Shown here: positions 17,594 to 26,219 of the stretch, piece by piece
Layout of the letters: each line of letters starts with the position of its first letter
Numbering within the stretch: position 1 is the first letter of the stretch
Assembly: GCA_013336525.1 (NCBI GenBank)
Contig: JAAXTM010000002.1
Location: 248,001-312,000, forward strand
Source of the DNA: Geobacteraceae bacterium
Lineage (GTDB): Bacteria; Desulfobacterota; Desulfuromonadia; Geobacterales; Pseudopelobacteraceae
Reading direction: 5' to 3'
DNA: 64,000 bases
Notes under the pieces: generated by a model
Told to the model about the DNA's origin: nothing
Databases searched by the model: none
The model's input: the letters and a program-made list of their open reading frames with translations, nothing else
Translations under genes and position numbers: made by a program

Positions 17594-18812
17594 ACCTCAG
17601 GGCATCGATTGGGTTGAGTCCAGCCGCTTTCTTGGCGGGATAAAAGCCAAAAAAGATTCCGACCGCACCTGAAAAAACAAACGCGATGGCGATTGATTGG
17701 AACGAAATCATGGTTGGCCACTCAAGCAGACGAGAGACGACAGTCGCGCCTCCCGTTCCCAGTGCGATACCTATCAAGCCCCCCAGCATGGTCAACAGCA
17801 CCGCCTCGGTCATGAATTGCATCAGGATATCATTCTTTTTGGCGCCGATCGCCATACGGATACCAATTTCACGGGTACGTTCCGTAACCGAAACCAGCAT
17901 AATATTCATGATACCAATTCCCCCTACTATAAGGGAGATTGAAGCAACAGCCCCCAATAACAGCGACATTGCCTTTGCTGACTTTTCTGCGACCGCCAGT
18001 ATTTCTGACAGATTACGAGTCGAATAATCCGGTTCCTTGCCGCCAGTGATCCGATGGCGTTGATTGAGGAGCGACTGGATCTCGCTCTCTGCTTTATTGA
18101 TCAGCTCTTCACTTTTGGCCTTGACGATGATGGAGCCTACGATTCCTGTCCGTTGTGATCTCACCAGATTACGCTGTGCGGTACGCAACGGCACAAACAC
18201 AGCATCATCCTGATCTGTACCCTGTGGTGACTGTCCTTTGCGATCGAGAACTCCAATGACAGTAAAAGGAATTTTTTTGATGCGGATAATACTGCCTATC
18301 GGATCGGCTGAGCCGAAAAGATTTTCGGCTACTGTCTGCCCCAGCAGGCACACTTTGATGGCACCGTTTTCATCATCCTGATTGATGGGTCGGCCACTGA
18401 CAACAGGCCATTCGCGGATTTCGAACAGCTCCGGCGTCCCACCCATGATGATTGATGACCAGTTCATATTGCCGCTGACAACCTGCCCCGATGTCCGCAC
18501 GGTACCGGCTGCATATGCCACCGAAGGACACTCAGCCATGATTGCCTTGACATCATCACTTGATAGCGTCTGGGCACCGCCGCTGCCGGTGCGCAAACCG
18601 CCGCTGGTTGTTGATCCTGGGATGACGAGGATTATATTACTGCCGATGCTGGCAATCTGTTGAGATATAACGTAGCTGGCCCCTGTCCCGACCGCCATCA
18701 TGGCAATCACGGCCGAAATGCCTATTATGATGCCGAGCATGGTCAGAAACGAACGCATCTTGTTAGTACGCAGCGCCCGAAGAGCTATTTTGAGCGTTTG
18801 CAAAAAATCCAT
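17586..18812 (-). CDS. MacB-type ABC transporter permease
   Basis: A 408-residue inner-membrane protein. One N-terminal membrane helix (~20-45, FLTMLGIIIGISAVIAMMAVG) is followed by a large periplasmic domain (~55-270) and three helices in the C-terminal FtsX-like domain (~285-400). This is the MacB_PCD/FtsX layout of mechanotransmission ABC exporters, with the ATPase on a separate gene rather than fused as in E. coli MacB. The ATPase gene ends three bases upstream. It likely works with the adaptor and a TolC-type channel encoded elsewhere, possibly the one at 37.7 kb. Confidence 0.9.
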   Translation of the reverse strand: MDFLQTLKIALRALRTNKMRSFLTMLGIIIGISAVIAMMAVGTGASYVISQQIASIGSNIILVIPGSTTSGGLRTGSGGAQTLSSDDVKAIMAECPSVAYAAGTVRTSGQVVSGNMNWSSIIMGGTPELFEIREWPVVSGRPINQDDENGAIKVCLLGQTVAENLFGSADPIGSIIRIKKIPFTVIGVLDRKGQSPQGTDQDDAVFVPLRTAQRNLVRSQRTGIVGSIIVKAKSEELINKAESEIQSLLNQRHRITGGKEPDYSTRNLSEILAVAEKSAKAMSLLLGAVASISLIVGGIGIMNIMLVSVTERTREIGIRMAIGAKKNDILMQFMTEAVLLTMLGGLIGIALGTGGATVVSRLLEWPTMISFQSIAIAFVFSGAVGIFFGFYPAKKAAGLNPIDALRYE

Positions 18813-18815
18813 GTA

Positions 18816-19511
18816 TTAATCCGTTCGTTTGATCTGACTGTCTGAAATTATCCGGCCATCTTTGAAGGTTATCTGACGACCGGCATAAGACGCTACATCA
18901 TGCTCATGAGTGACCATAATAATTGTTATACCCTGCTTGTTGAGAGCCGTAAAAAGGCCCATGATCTCTTCGGTGGTTCTGCTATCCAGATTGCCGGTCG
19001 GTTCGTCCGCCAAAATGACAGCGGGATTGTTTACCAGAGCGCGAGCGATGGCGACCCGCTGCTGCTGGCCACCTGAAAGCTGACTTGGGTGATTGTTCTC
19101 CTTGCCGGCCAACCCTACCTGCTCCATGGCGATGAGAGCCTGCTGACGCCGCTCTTTGGAATGAAGACCGGCGTACACAAGCGGCAGCTCAACATTCTCA
19201 ACCGCCGGTGTACGTGCAAGCAGGTTGAAACCCTGAAAAACAAAGCCGAGTTTCTTGTTGCGGATATCAGCTAGTTGATCGGTCGTCATGCCCCCTACAT
19301 CCAGACCATCCAAAAGATAAGAACCGGAGGTGGGAAGATCCAGACAGCCGAGTATATTCATGCAGGTAGATTTACCGCTGCCGGATGCCCCCATAATAGC
19401 AACAAATTCGCCAGCAGTTACGTCGAAGGAAACACCTTTAAGGGCCTCGAATTGCTGGTCCCCCATGATGAAGACCCGGCGGATATCTGTTAGGGAGATG
19501 ACGCTGCTCAT
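18816..19511 (-). CDS. MacB/LolD-type ABC transporter ATPase
   Basis: A 231-residue ATPase with Walker [10 protein letters not shown] (~41), Q-loop FVFQGFNLL, signature [15 protein letters not shown] (~143), Walker [13 protein letters not shown] and the switch His in MVTHEHD. The sequence is typical of the MacB/LolD/FtsE group. Its ATG directly abuts the stop codon of the adaptor gene, and the permease gene begins three bases after its own stop, so the three are translated as a unit. Confidence 0.93.
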   Translation of the reverse strand: MSSVISLTDIRRVFIMGDQQFEALKGVSFDVTAGEFVAIMGASGSGKSTCMNILGCLDLPTSGSYLLDGLDVGGMTTDQLADIRNKKLGFVFQGFNLLARTPAVENVELPLVYAGLHSKERRQQALIAMEQVGLAGKENNHPSQLSGGQQQRVAIARALVNNPAVILADEPTGNLDSRTTEEIMGLFTALNKQGITIIMVTHEHDVASYAGRQITFKDGRIISDSQIKRTD

Positions 19512-20777
19512 TTAGAAACGGGGCCCCATCGGTGACGAATTGGCTCCCGCCTTTTTCTTCATTTCACCGCCAATCTGCTCGATAATGACTTCATCACCTT
19601 CCTTGAGGGAACTCTCGATCAGTTCAATACTGCTATTGTTGGCAATTCCTGTCTTAACCGGAGTTGCAACCGGCTTGCCGTCCTTGACGAGATAAACCTG
19701 CTGTCCCGCCCCCTTGCCTTTACCGGAGCCGCCTTTAACTCCTCCCTGTGGCCCGACACCTCCGACAGTGCGCTGAGAAGCAGCACCGCTGCGGTCTCCA
19801 TTATCCTTATCTTTAGCGTCATTAACCTTTGATTTCGGCTTAAAGCGTAGAGCTGCAGGTGGCAACTTAAGTACATCATCCTTTTTAGCCACTTCAACCG
19901 ACACATTTGCTGTCATGCCCGGCTTCAGTTTCATATTATTATTGTCAACGTTAACAACAACGACATAGGTGACAACATTTTGGGTGATGATTGGCGCGCT
20001 GCGAATCTGGACAACTTTACCCTGGAAGGTCTGTTCAGGATATGAATCTACAGTAAAGCTGGCTTTTTGATTAAGCTGGATCCGACTTATATCGGCTTCA
20101 TCAACGCTGACTTCAATCTGCATTTTAGTCAGGTCCTGGGCAATTGTGAAGAGCGTAGGGGTCTGGAATGACGCGGCCACCGTCTGGCCAACATCAATCG
20201 CACGGGAAATGACGACCCCGTCTACCGGTGAACGGATTGTGGAGTAGCGAAGATTGGTTTTGGATTGCATCAGCGAGCCACGGGTCTGGGAAAGAGCCCC
20301 TTCTGCCGCTTTGACATTGGCTCTGGAAGATTGTAGAGCTGTCTCGGCTGCATCAAAGTCTCCCTGTGAAATTATCCCGTCGGTCAGCATTTTTTTGTTG
20401 CGATTGAAGGTACGTTCAGCATCTACAAGTGCAACTTTAGCTTTTTGCAGATTGGCCTCGGCACTGAGATAGTTGCCTTGCGACTGTTCTACCGAAGCAT
20501 TGAACAAAGAAGGGTCTATTTCTGCTATGGCTTGACCTTTTTTGACACGCGAATTGAAATCAACATAGAGCTTCTGGATGGTGCCTGACACCTGTGTGCC
20601 AACCTGAACAGTAGTTACCGCCGAAAGATTGCCTGTGGCAGCAACAGTCGAGACAATCGCACCGCGCTCAATTTTAGAGGTCTTGTAGCTGACATCTGGC
20701 GTACGTTTATAGAAAAAATAGCCGACTACGGCGGCTATTAGAATGATAAAGGCCAGGATAATAAGATATTTTTTCAT
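19512..20777 (-). CDS. MacA-type periplasmic adaptor protein
   Basis: A 421-residue membrane-fusion protein. One N-terminal membrane anchor (KKYLIILAFIILIAAVVGYFFY) is followed by a biotinyl-lipoyl-like half (VQVGTQVSGTIQKLYVDF), a long alpha-hairpin (~90-170) and beta-barrel segments (RSPVDGVVISRAIDVGQTV). Near the C-terminus is an unusual Gly/Lys-rich linker (~310-350, GGVGPQGGVKGGSGKGKGAG). The ATG at 20777 is preferred over 20783 because AGAGAG then stands six bases upstream; with 20783 there is no spacing. It is the first gene of the export operon and lies downstream of a possible attenuator. Confidence 0.9.
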   Translation of the reverse strand: MKKYLIILAFIILIAAVVGYFFYKRTPDVSYKTSKIERGAIVSTVAATGNLSAVTTVQVGTQVSGTIQKLYVDFNSRVKKGQAIAEIDPSLFNASVEQSQGNYLSAEANLQKAKVALVDAERTFNRNKKMLTDGIISQGDFDAAETALQSSRANVKAAEGALSQTRGSLMQSKTNLRYSTIRSPVDGVVISRAIDVGQTVAASFQTPTLFTIAQDLTKMQIEVSVDEADISRIQLNQKASFTVDSYPEQTFQGKVVQIRSAPIITQNVVTYVVVVNVDNNNMKLKPGMTANVSVEVAKKDDVLKLPPAALRFKPKSKVNDAKDKDNGDRSGAASQRTVGGVGPQGGVKGGSGKGKGAGQQVYLVKDGKPVATPVKTGIANNSSIELIESSLKEGDEVIIEQIGGEMKKKAGANSSPMGPRF

Positions 20778-20850
20778 GCGCATCTCTCTATGTGTACTAA
20801 TATTTAAAAACTTGCGACGATATAATAGCAGATATCAGGGGTCACAACAG

Positions 20851-20883
20851 AAAAAAAGCCCCTCTGTCGTTTGACAGAGAGGC
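20851..20883 (-). terminator. Intrinsic terminator between leader ORF and macA-type operon
   Basis: On the minus strand GCCTCTCTGTC, loop AAAC and GACAGAGGGGC form an 11-bp stem with one G-U pair, followed by seven T. It lies 38 bases past the stop of the 20-codon leader ORF and about 70 bases before the adaptor gene. On the plus strand it is followed by a weaker T-rich stretch. Confidence 0.85.
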
Positions 20884-20918
20884 TTTATTTTGCAAGCCCG
20901 CGGCCGAATGGCTACGGG

Positions 20919-20981
20919 CTAACTAGGGCAACCCTCTTTGCAGTGGGAAACCGGACGAATCTTAAATCTTGCAGTCCACAT
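20919..20981 (-). CDS. 20-residue leader peptide or small protein
   Basis: ATG with AAAGGAG nine bases upstream, 20 codons, then TAG. The product begins MWTARFKIRP and ends VSHCKEGCPS. It has its own near-consensus promoter and is followed by a hairpin (20896-20919) and an intrinsic terminator, so the whole transcript would be about 175 bases. It contains Lys7-Ile8-Arg9, the +X+ pattern known from macrolide-dependent ribosome arrest, and two cysteines (CKEGC). The downstream genes encode a MacAB-type exporter. Either a regulatory leader peptide or an independent small protein fits; I favour the leader. It is too short for coding statistics. Confidence 0.55.
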   Translation of the reverse strand: MWTARFKIRPVSHCKEGCPS

Positions 20982-21032
20982 TGGCAGGGTCTCCTTTCGA
21001 CGTAATATTTAATTCCTAACAGGATAGTTTTT

Positions 21033-21060
21033 ATCTTAATACTATTTTGAAACTTGTCAA
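21033..21060 (-). promoter_or_regulatory. Sigma-70 promoter of the leader/export transcript
   Basis: Perfect TTGACA (21060-21055), 16-base spacer, TAAGAT (21038-21033). Transcription would begin near 21026 and run through the 20-codon ORF. It is the best sigma-70 match I noticed in the window. Confidence 0.65.
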
Positions 21061-21133
21061 GGGAGAAATTGAAAGACGTAATTTGTTTCCGATTTAGATT
21101 GCAATATCTGATGCAGATGGCAAAATATCCCAT

Positions 21134-21715
21134 ATGCCATCACAAACGCCTATTCTTAAAATATCATGTCAGCAGGTAATGATGGAGGATGCTTCGGTCT
21201 TCTCGGTTCAGTCAACTGACCTGCCGAAGACGATAGCGGAGTCGCTTACTGCAGACGGACTGCTCTTTCGCTACATGGATTACGTAAAAAAATTCACACT
21301 GGCTCTGATTCGTCCGGTGGCTCTTGAGGGCGGCATTGAATTCCGCCTGGTTGGAACTGGCCTCAGCTTGATCAGCTTTTTGCCACCGGTGTACGAAAAC
21401 GACTTCGCGACATTGCGCATTTGTGGCGGTTTTCTTGTGCAGCCGCGCCAGTGCGACCGTGGGGAGCTCCGCTTCGGAGCCGAACATTCAGGTGAAATAG
21501 TACGTGTGTCGCTTCAGCTCAATGAGTTCTGCCCCTTGATTCTCGGCAGCCACTCGCCGTCATTGATCCGTTTCTGGCTTTACCGCATTACTCAAGCCGC
21601 AATGCATCGCCTTGTAACGGTACGCTTTCTTTCCTTGTTGTATCATGAACTGGCGGGCTCTTCTGCCTGCGTGCGTATTGTAAATGTTGCAGTTCGAGCC
21701 GGAAAACCGGTCTGA
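21134..21715 (+). CDS. Uncharacterised protein, divergent from the leader promoter
   Basis: A 193-residue protein I do not recognise. It has no signal peptide or membrane helix, is rich in beta-type stretches (GGIEFRLVGTGLSLISFLPP, ATLRICGGFLV) and ends in a basic tail. The core (~60-150) might be a small beta-barrel of PilZ or similar type, but no ligand motif is clear. The start is uncertain: no good ribosome site precedes 21134, while the double ATG at 21182 is preceded by a short AGGT. It stands between the divergent leader transcript and lon. Codon use looks like the neighbours. Confidence 0.6.
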   Translation: MPSQTPILKISCQQVMMEDASVFSVQSTDLPKTIAESLTADGLLFRYMDYVKKFTLALIRPVALEGGIEFRLVGTGLSLISFLPPVYENDFATLRICGGFLVQPRQCDRGELRFGAEHSGEIVRVSLQLNEFCPLILGSHSPSLIRFWLYRITQAAMHRLVTVRFLSLLYHELAGSSACVRIVNVAVRAGKPV

Positions 21716-21858
21716 GACTTTGCTTGTGGCCTGAAATATGCTACAGTTTACGATCTGTACAAAATGCTGTCGGAATCTGCAGCAACAACAAATAAAACCT
21801 TACAAGCGTTAAATTTTCCATAAACAGCTTCTAAACTTAATAAAAGGAACTCCGGAAT

Positions 21859-24174
21859 ATGCCACATACCATTGTTGAAATGCCTTCTAAATTGCCGCTT
21901 TACTCGCAAAAAGAAGCAGTTGTTTTCCCATACATGCTGTTCCCCATGTACATCGGTGAAAAAGACATTACCCCCTTCCGCGAAGCCGATAACTACGAAA
22001 AATATGTGGTCCTTGTTTTTGAGCGGCCGGATGACCCGAAAAGTGAGTTTCCAGGTGGCATATGTGAAATTGGAACGCTTTGCAAGGTTAACCAGATTAA
22101 AAAACTTGATGATGGGCGCTATAAGGTTTCGCTGGAAGGGGTCACCCGCGTGCGCATTCTGGATACCGAACCGGCCGGGACGATGACTCTCGCTCATTGT
22201 GAAATAGTACGTGAATTCGTTGAAAAAGATCTTGTATCGGAAGCGCTGGTTCAAAGCCTGAATGCCCTGTTGAAAATAGCGCTTTCACACGGGAAACCGC
22301 TTCCCGATGATGTCATGAAAATGATCGATTACATCGATAACCCGGCCCGGCTTTCCGATCTTGTGGCGCTGTATGTCAACCTGCCGACGGTTGACCTGCA
22401 GGAGCTGCTGGAAACGGTCGATCCGCTGGAACGCCTGAAAAAGGTCTATGTACATCTTACCAATGAAGTCCAGAGGATGCAGGTCAAAAATGAGATCGCC
22501 GGTGAAGTCACCAAGAGGGTCGGCAAGAACCAGAAGGAATATATTCTGCGTGAGCAGATGAAGCACATCCAGGAGGAGCTGGGTGAAGATGACCCGCGCA
22601 CGGCTGACATGAATGAACTGCGCCGTAAAATTGAAGAGGCCGGACTTCCTGAAGATATAAAGAAAATCGCCGACAAGGAGCTAACTCGCCTTGAGCGGAT
22701 CAACCAGGCCTCGCCAGAATACAACGTTTCAAGGACCTATCTTGATTATCTGGCCGGCATGCCGTGGAACATAAGTACGGAAGACACTCTCGATATAGTA
22801 AGGGCCGAGGAAATTCTCAACGAAGACCATTATAATCTGAAAAAGGTCAAAGAACGTATTCTGGAGTTTCTGGCGGTCCGATCACTCAAAGAGAATATGA
22901 AGGGGCCGGTGCTCTGTTTTGTCGGACCTCCAGGGGTAGGAAAGACCTCCCTCGGAAAGTCAATTGCCCGCTCTATGGGGCGAAAGTTTGTACGTATTTC
23001 ACTGGGAGGAGTCCGTGATGAGGCCGAGATCCGTGGCCATCGCCGCACCTATATCGGAGCCCTGCCCGGCCGAATCATCAAAGAGCTTTACCGCTGCGGA
23101 GCCAATAACCCGATCTTCATGCTGGATGAAATCGACAAGCTGGGCAATGACTTCCGTGGTGATCCGGCCAGTGCGCTTCTTGAGGTGCTTGATCCGGAAC
23201 AGAACTTCAGCTTCAACGACCACTACCTCGACGTTGCTTTTGACTTGTCAAAGGTAATGTTCATAACCACTGCCAACCAGCTTGACCCGATCCCCGGCCC
23301 TCTCAAGGATCGCATGGAGGTAATCCGTCTGGCCGGCTACAGTAGTCAGGAAAAGTTGCATATCGCCAAGAATTTTATTGTACGTCGTGAGCTAGAAGAA
23401 AACGGCCTTGCTGATCGGGGGCTAACTTTCAGCGATGAGGCACTGCAGAAGGTTATCTGCGACTACACCCGCGAGGCTGGCGTAAGAGGCATGCAACGTA
23501 CAGTAGCTTCGATCTGCCGCAAAGTTGCAAAGGAGATTACCCAGAATAAAGCCACTCGCACTGAAATTACCCCTGAAGCCGTAGCGGAACTGCTCGGACC
23601 GAAAAAATTCCATAACGAGGTGGCGGCAGAAAATGACCGTATCGGAGTGGTTACCGGACTCGCCTGGACAGAAACCGGGGGAGACATCCTTTTCATTGAA
23701 GTCACCTCCATGCCGGGTAAAGCGGAGCTGATTCTGACCGGCTCACTTGGAGACGTGATGAAGGAATCAGCCAGGGCTGCGCTCTCCTACATCGAGGCAC
23801 ATGCCAAAGAATTCGGCATCAAGCCGGATGCGTTCAAAAATCACACTATTCACATTCATGTCCCTTCAGGTGCCATTCCCAAAGATGGCCCTTCAGCCGG
23901 CGTAACCATGGTCACAGCACTGGTTTCACTCCTGACCGGAAAACCTGCGCGCCGCAGTGTCGCCATGACAGGAGAAATCACACTGACCGGTCGTGTGCTG
24001 GCTATTGGCGGATTAAAGGAAAAGGTACTGGCGGCTCATCGTGCCGGCGTAAGTACCGTTGTGGCACCGGAGCGCAATCGCGATGATCTGGAAGATATAC
24101 CGGAGAATGTCCGCGCTGAACTTCAGTTCATCTTTGTAACTGAAGCGTCTGAAGCTTTGGCAGCGGCACTTTAG
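21859..24174 (+). CDS. lon: ATP-dependent protease Lon
   Basis: A 771-residue LonA protease. The N-terminal substrate-binding domain (~10-200) and coiled region precede the AAA+ domain, with Walker [10 protein letters not shown] (~355), Walker [10 protein letters not shown] and the sensor region [19 protein letters not shown]. The proteolytic Ser is in [10 protein letters not shown] (~679) and the Lys in [11 protein letters not shown] (~722). Length is normal. AAGGAA lies nine bases before the ATG. mlaE starts only seven bases after the stop, so read-through from lon into the lipid-transport genes is likely. Genomes of this group often carry more than one lon copy. Confidence 0.97.
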   Translation: MPHTIVEMPSKLPLYSQKEAVVFPYMLFPMYIGEKDITPFREADNYEKYVVLVFERPDDPKSEFPGGICEIGTLCKVNQIKKLDDGRYKVSLEGVTRVRILDTEPAGTMTLAHCEIVREFVEKDLVSEALVQSLNALLKIALSHGKPLPDDVMKMIDYIDNPARLSDLVALYVNLPTVDLQELLETVDPLERLKKVYVHLTNEVQRMQVKNEIAGEVTKRVGKNQKEYILREQMKHIQEELGEDDPRTADMNELRRKIEEAGLPEDIKKIADKELTRLERINQASPEYNVSRTYLDYLAGMPWNISTEDTLDIVRAEEILNEDHYNLKKVKERILEFLAVRSLKENMKGPVLCFVGPPGVGKTSLGKSIARSMGRKFVRISLGGVRDEAEIRGHRRTYIGALPGRIIKELYRCGANNPIFMLDEIDKLGNDFRGDPASALLEVLDPEQNFSFNDHYLDVAFDLSKVMFITTANQLDPIPGPLKDRMEVIRLAGYSSQEKLHIAKNFIVRRELEENGLADRGLTFSDEALQKVICDYTREAGVRGMQRTVASICRKVAKEITQNKATRTEITPEAVAELLGPKKFHNEVAAENDRIGVVTGLAWTETGGDILFIEVTSMPGKAELILTGSLGDVMKESARAALSYIEAHAKEFGIKPDAFKNHTIHIHVPSGAIPKDGPSAGVTMVTALVSLLTGKPARRSVAMTGEITLTGRVLAIGGLKEKVLAAHRAGVSTVVAPERNRDDLEDIPENVRAELQFIFVTEASEALAAAL

Positions 24175-24181
24175 CTGACAT

Positions 24182-24955
24182 ATGAATTTCGCCACCATTG
24201 ACAAAGTCCTGCTGATTTTTTTTCAAGAGTTGCAGAATTATTTTTCCCTGGCGGGGCGTGCTTTTGTACGGATCTTCCGGCGGCCCTTCTATTATCGCGA
24301 ATTCACCATCCAGTTTGATAAATTGGGGTTTGCATCACTGTTCATCTGCACCCTGACCGGGCTTTTTTCAGGTATGGTCATGGCCCTGCAATCACTGATC
24401 CAGCTTAAGCCATTCGCCGCAACCAGTTATGTCGGCGGCATGGTGGCGATAACTATGGTTAAAGAGCTTGGCCCGGTATTGGCTGCGCTCATGGTTGCCG
24501 GCCGGGTAGGGTCAGCCATCACCGCAGAGCTGGGAACTATGGTGGTTACGGAGCAAGTTGACGCCATGCGGGTGGAAGGCACCGATATTATCAAACGCCT
24601 GGTGGTGCCTCGCCTTAAAGCCATGCTGCTGGCTCTACCGCTACTGACGATAGTTACCGATTTAGTCTCAATATTCGGTGGCTATATCATGTCGGCCGGC
24701 TACAACATTAACCCTGTCATGTACATAAGCGGCCTGCCGCAGTTCATGGTATTTCAGGATCTGATCGAGGGCGTGACCAAACCGGCAATATTCGGTGCCA
24801 TTATCGCCATAACAGCCTGTTACGTCGGGCTTAATACAAAGGGTGGCGCTGCGGGAGTCGGCGCGGCAGCCAAGCAGGCCGTCGTACTTTCTTCGGTTAT
24901 GATTCTTGTCTGTGATTTCTTTATCTCAAAGATCTTTGTGGTTTTTAGAGGGTAA
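24182..24955 (+). CDS. mlaE: MlaE-family ABC transporter permease
   Basis: A 257-residue integral membrane protein of the MlaE/YrbE (Ttg2B) family, the permease of the phospholipid transport system that maintains outer-membrane asymmetry. Recognisable blocks are FAAMSY-like KPFAATSYVGGMVAITMVKELGPVLAALMVAGRVGSAITAELGTM and the C-terminal helices. It starts seven bases after lon and is followed by EVE, mlaF and mlaD genes. Confidence 0.93.
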   Translation: MNFATIDKVLLIFFQELQNYFSLAGRAFVRIFRRPFYYREFTIQFDKLGFASLFICTLTGLFSGMVMALQSLIQLKPFAATSYVGGMVAITMVKELGPVLAALMVAGRVGSAITAELGTMVVTEQVDAMRVEGTDIIKRLVVPRLKAMLLALPLLTIVTDLVSIFGGYIMSAGYNINPVMYISGLPQFMVFQDLIEGVTKPAIFGAIIAITACYVGLNTKGGAAGVGAAAKQAVVLSSVMILVCDFFISKIFVVFRG

Positions 24956-24956
24956 T

Positions 24957-25427
24957 ATGGCGTACTGGCTGTTCAAGACCGAACCGGGTTGTTTTTCCTT
25001 CGATGACCTGAAAAATTGCCCGGACATGACTGAATCTTGGGATGGAGTGCGCAATTTCCAGGCCCGGAATTTCCTGCGTGATGCGATAAAAATTGGCGAC
25101 CAGATACTGTTCTATCACAGCAACATACCAGAGCCTGCGGTGGTGGGACTTGCAGAGATCGTCCGGACCGGCTACCCTGATACAACCGCTCTGAACCCGA
25201 ACGGCGAGCACTATGATCCCAAGGCTTCTTCTGAGAAGCCGATCTGGTACATGGTTGATGTGCGCTACGTTAAGGCGCTGCAGAAAATAGTAACACTGGA
25301 GTGTATCAAGCAAAACCCTCTTTTAGCCGACATGCCGCTGGTCAAGCGCAGCCGCCTTTCAATTCAGCCTGTAACGGAAGATGAATGGCAGATTATTTTG
25401 ATTATGGGGGGGGCAAGCGGACAATGA
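24957..25427 (+). CDS. EVE-domain protein
   Basis: A 156-residue EVE-fold (PUA-like) protein, related to thymocyte nuclear protein 1, a family thought to bind modified bases in nucleic acids. Motifs include MAYWLFKTEPGCFSFDDL, SWDGVRNFQARNFLRD, ILFYHSN and PIWYMVDVRY. The ATG at 24957 is one base past the mlaE stop and is preceded by an AGAGGG site. Its gene interrupts the mlaE-mlaF pair, which is odd because it has no known link with lipid transport. Its stop overlaps the mlaF ATG (ATGA). Confidence 0.9.
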   Translation: MAYWLFKTEPGCFSFDDLKNCPDMTESWDGVRNFQARNFLRDAIKIGDQILFYHSNIPEPAVVGLAEIVRTGYPDTTALNPNGEHYDPKASSEKPIWYMVDVRYVKALQKIVTLECIKQNPLLADMPLVKRSRLSIQPVTEDEWQIILIMGGASGQ

Positions 25428-26176
25428 CCTCCAGCGACTCCATCCGCATGGACAAATTATGTTATTCAATCGGCGGGCGCAAGATTCTTGAGGATTTCGA
25501 CTTCCATCTGGAGCGCGGCGTCAACCGCACTATTTTAGGTGTCAGTGGTGCCGGAAAAACAACCATCCTCAAGTTACTACTCGGCCTCCTCGATCCTGAT
25601 TCCGGCTCGGTGTCTATCGGTGATCTTTGCATAACGGGATTGCCTGAATCCAAATTCATGCAGCAACGCAAACGGATCGCTATCGTTTTTCAAGGCGGGG
25701 CATTATTTGATTCGATGACGGTCGGCGAAAACGTCGGTTATCGCCTGTTCGAAGAGGGACGCCTTTCTCAAGCCGAAATAACAAAGATTGTCATCGAAAA
25801 ACTCAGTTTTGTGGGTGTAGAATCGGCCATCAATCTTTATCCGTCTGAACTGTCAGGCGGCATGAAAAAACGTGTTGCCATTTCCCGCGCCCTGGCGGCA
25901 GATCCGGATTATATCTTCTTTGATGAACCTACAACCGGACTCGATCCGATAGGGGTCTATAACATATGTAACCTGATGCAGAGATTGCAGGCAGAGGGGA
26001 AGACGACCCTTATGGTTACTCATGATCTGGCTACCGCCTTTGCAACATCGCAACGCTTCACTTTTCTGAATAAGGCGCGCATGCTGTTCGAGGGGAGTGA
26101 AGAAGAGATGAAGTCCAGCCTTATTCCAGAGGTGCGCGAGTTTTTGGGACCGACTGACAGATCACTGTTTATATAG
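25424..26176 (+). CDS. mlaF: MlaF-family ABC transporter ATPase
   Basis: A 250-residue ATPase. Walker A is GVSGAGKTT (~43), the signature LSGGMKKRVAISRAL (~143), Walker B YIFFDEPTTGLDPIG and the switch His in MVTHDLATAF. The LSGGMKKRVA form is typical of MlaF/Ttg2A. The start at 25424 makes an ATGA overlap with the EVE gene and has a run of G upstream; an in-frame TTG further up would extend into the EVE gene. It powers the MlaE permease. Confidence 0.93.
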   Translation: MTSSDSIRMDKLCYSIGGRKILEDFDFHLERGVNRTILGVSGAGKTTILKLLLGLLDPDSGSVSIGDLCITGLPESKFMQQRKRIAIVFQGGALFDSMTVGENVGYRLFEEGRLSQAEITKIVIEKLSFVGVESAINLYPSELSGGMKKRVAISRALAADPDYIFFDEPTTGLDPIGVYNICNLMQRLQAEGKTTLMVTHDLATAFATSQRFTFLNKARMLFEGSEEEMKSSLIPEVREFLGPTDRSLFI

Positions 26177-26219
26177 TTTTAATCATTACAGCAATTAGAC
26201 AGGAACGGGTGGGATTGAT

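Larger units (their letters stand above)
20851..21026 (-). promoter_or_regulatory. Candidate translational attenuator of the export operon
   Basis: On the minus strand, segment 1 (ACCCT, 20990-20986) can pair with segment 2 (AGGGT, 20935-20931). Segment 2 (AGAGG, 20937-20933, with TTGC 20931-20928) can instead pair with the left terminator arm (CCTCT, 20882-20878) and GCAA (20893-20890). The terminator uses that same arm. This is the layout of a ribosome-controlled attenuator acting through the 20-codon leader. The helices are short, and folding was judged by eye only. Confidence 0.4.

Noticed and set aside
20890-21000. Riboswitch (c-di-GMP, cobalamin or similar) or 6S RNA upstream of the export operon
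   Set aside because: None of the conserved cores of these RNAs could be found on either strand, and the region encodes a short ORF with a good ribosome site.
20912-21133. 73-codon minus-strand frame across the leader and its promoter
   Set aside because: It runs through the promoter and is in another frame than the ORF with the good ribosome site; composition is not protein-like.
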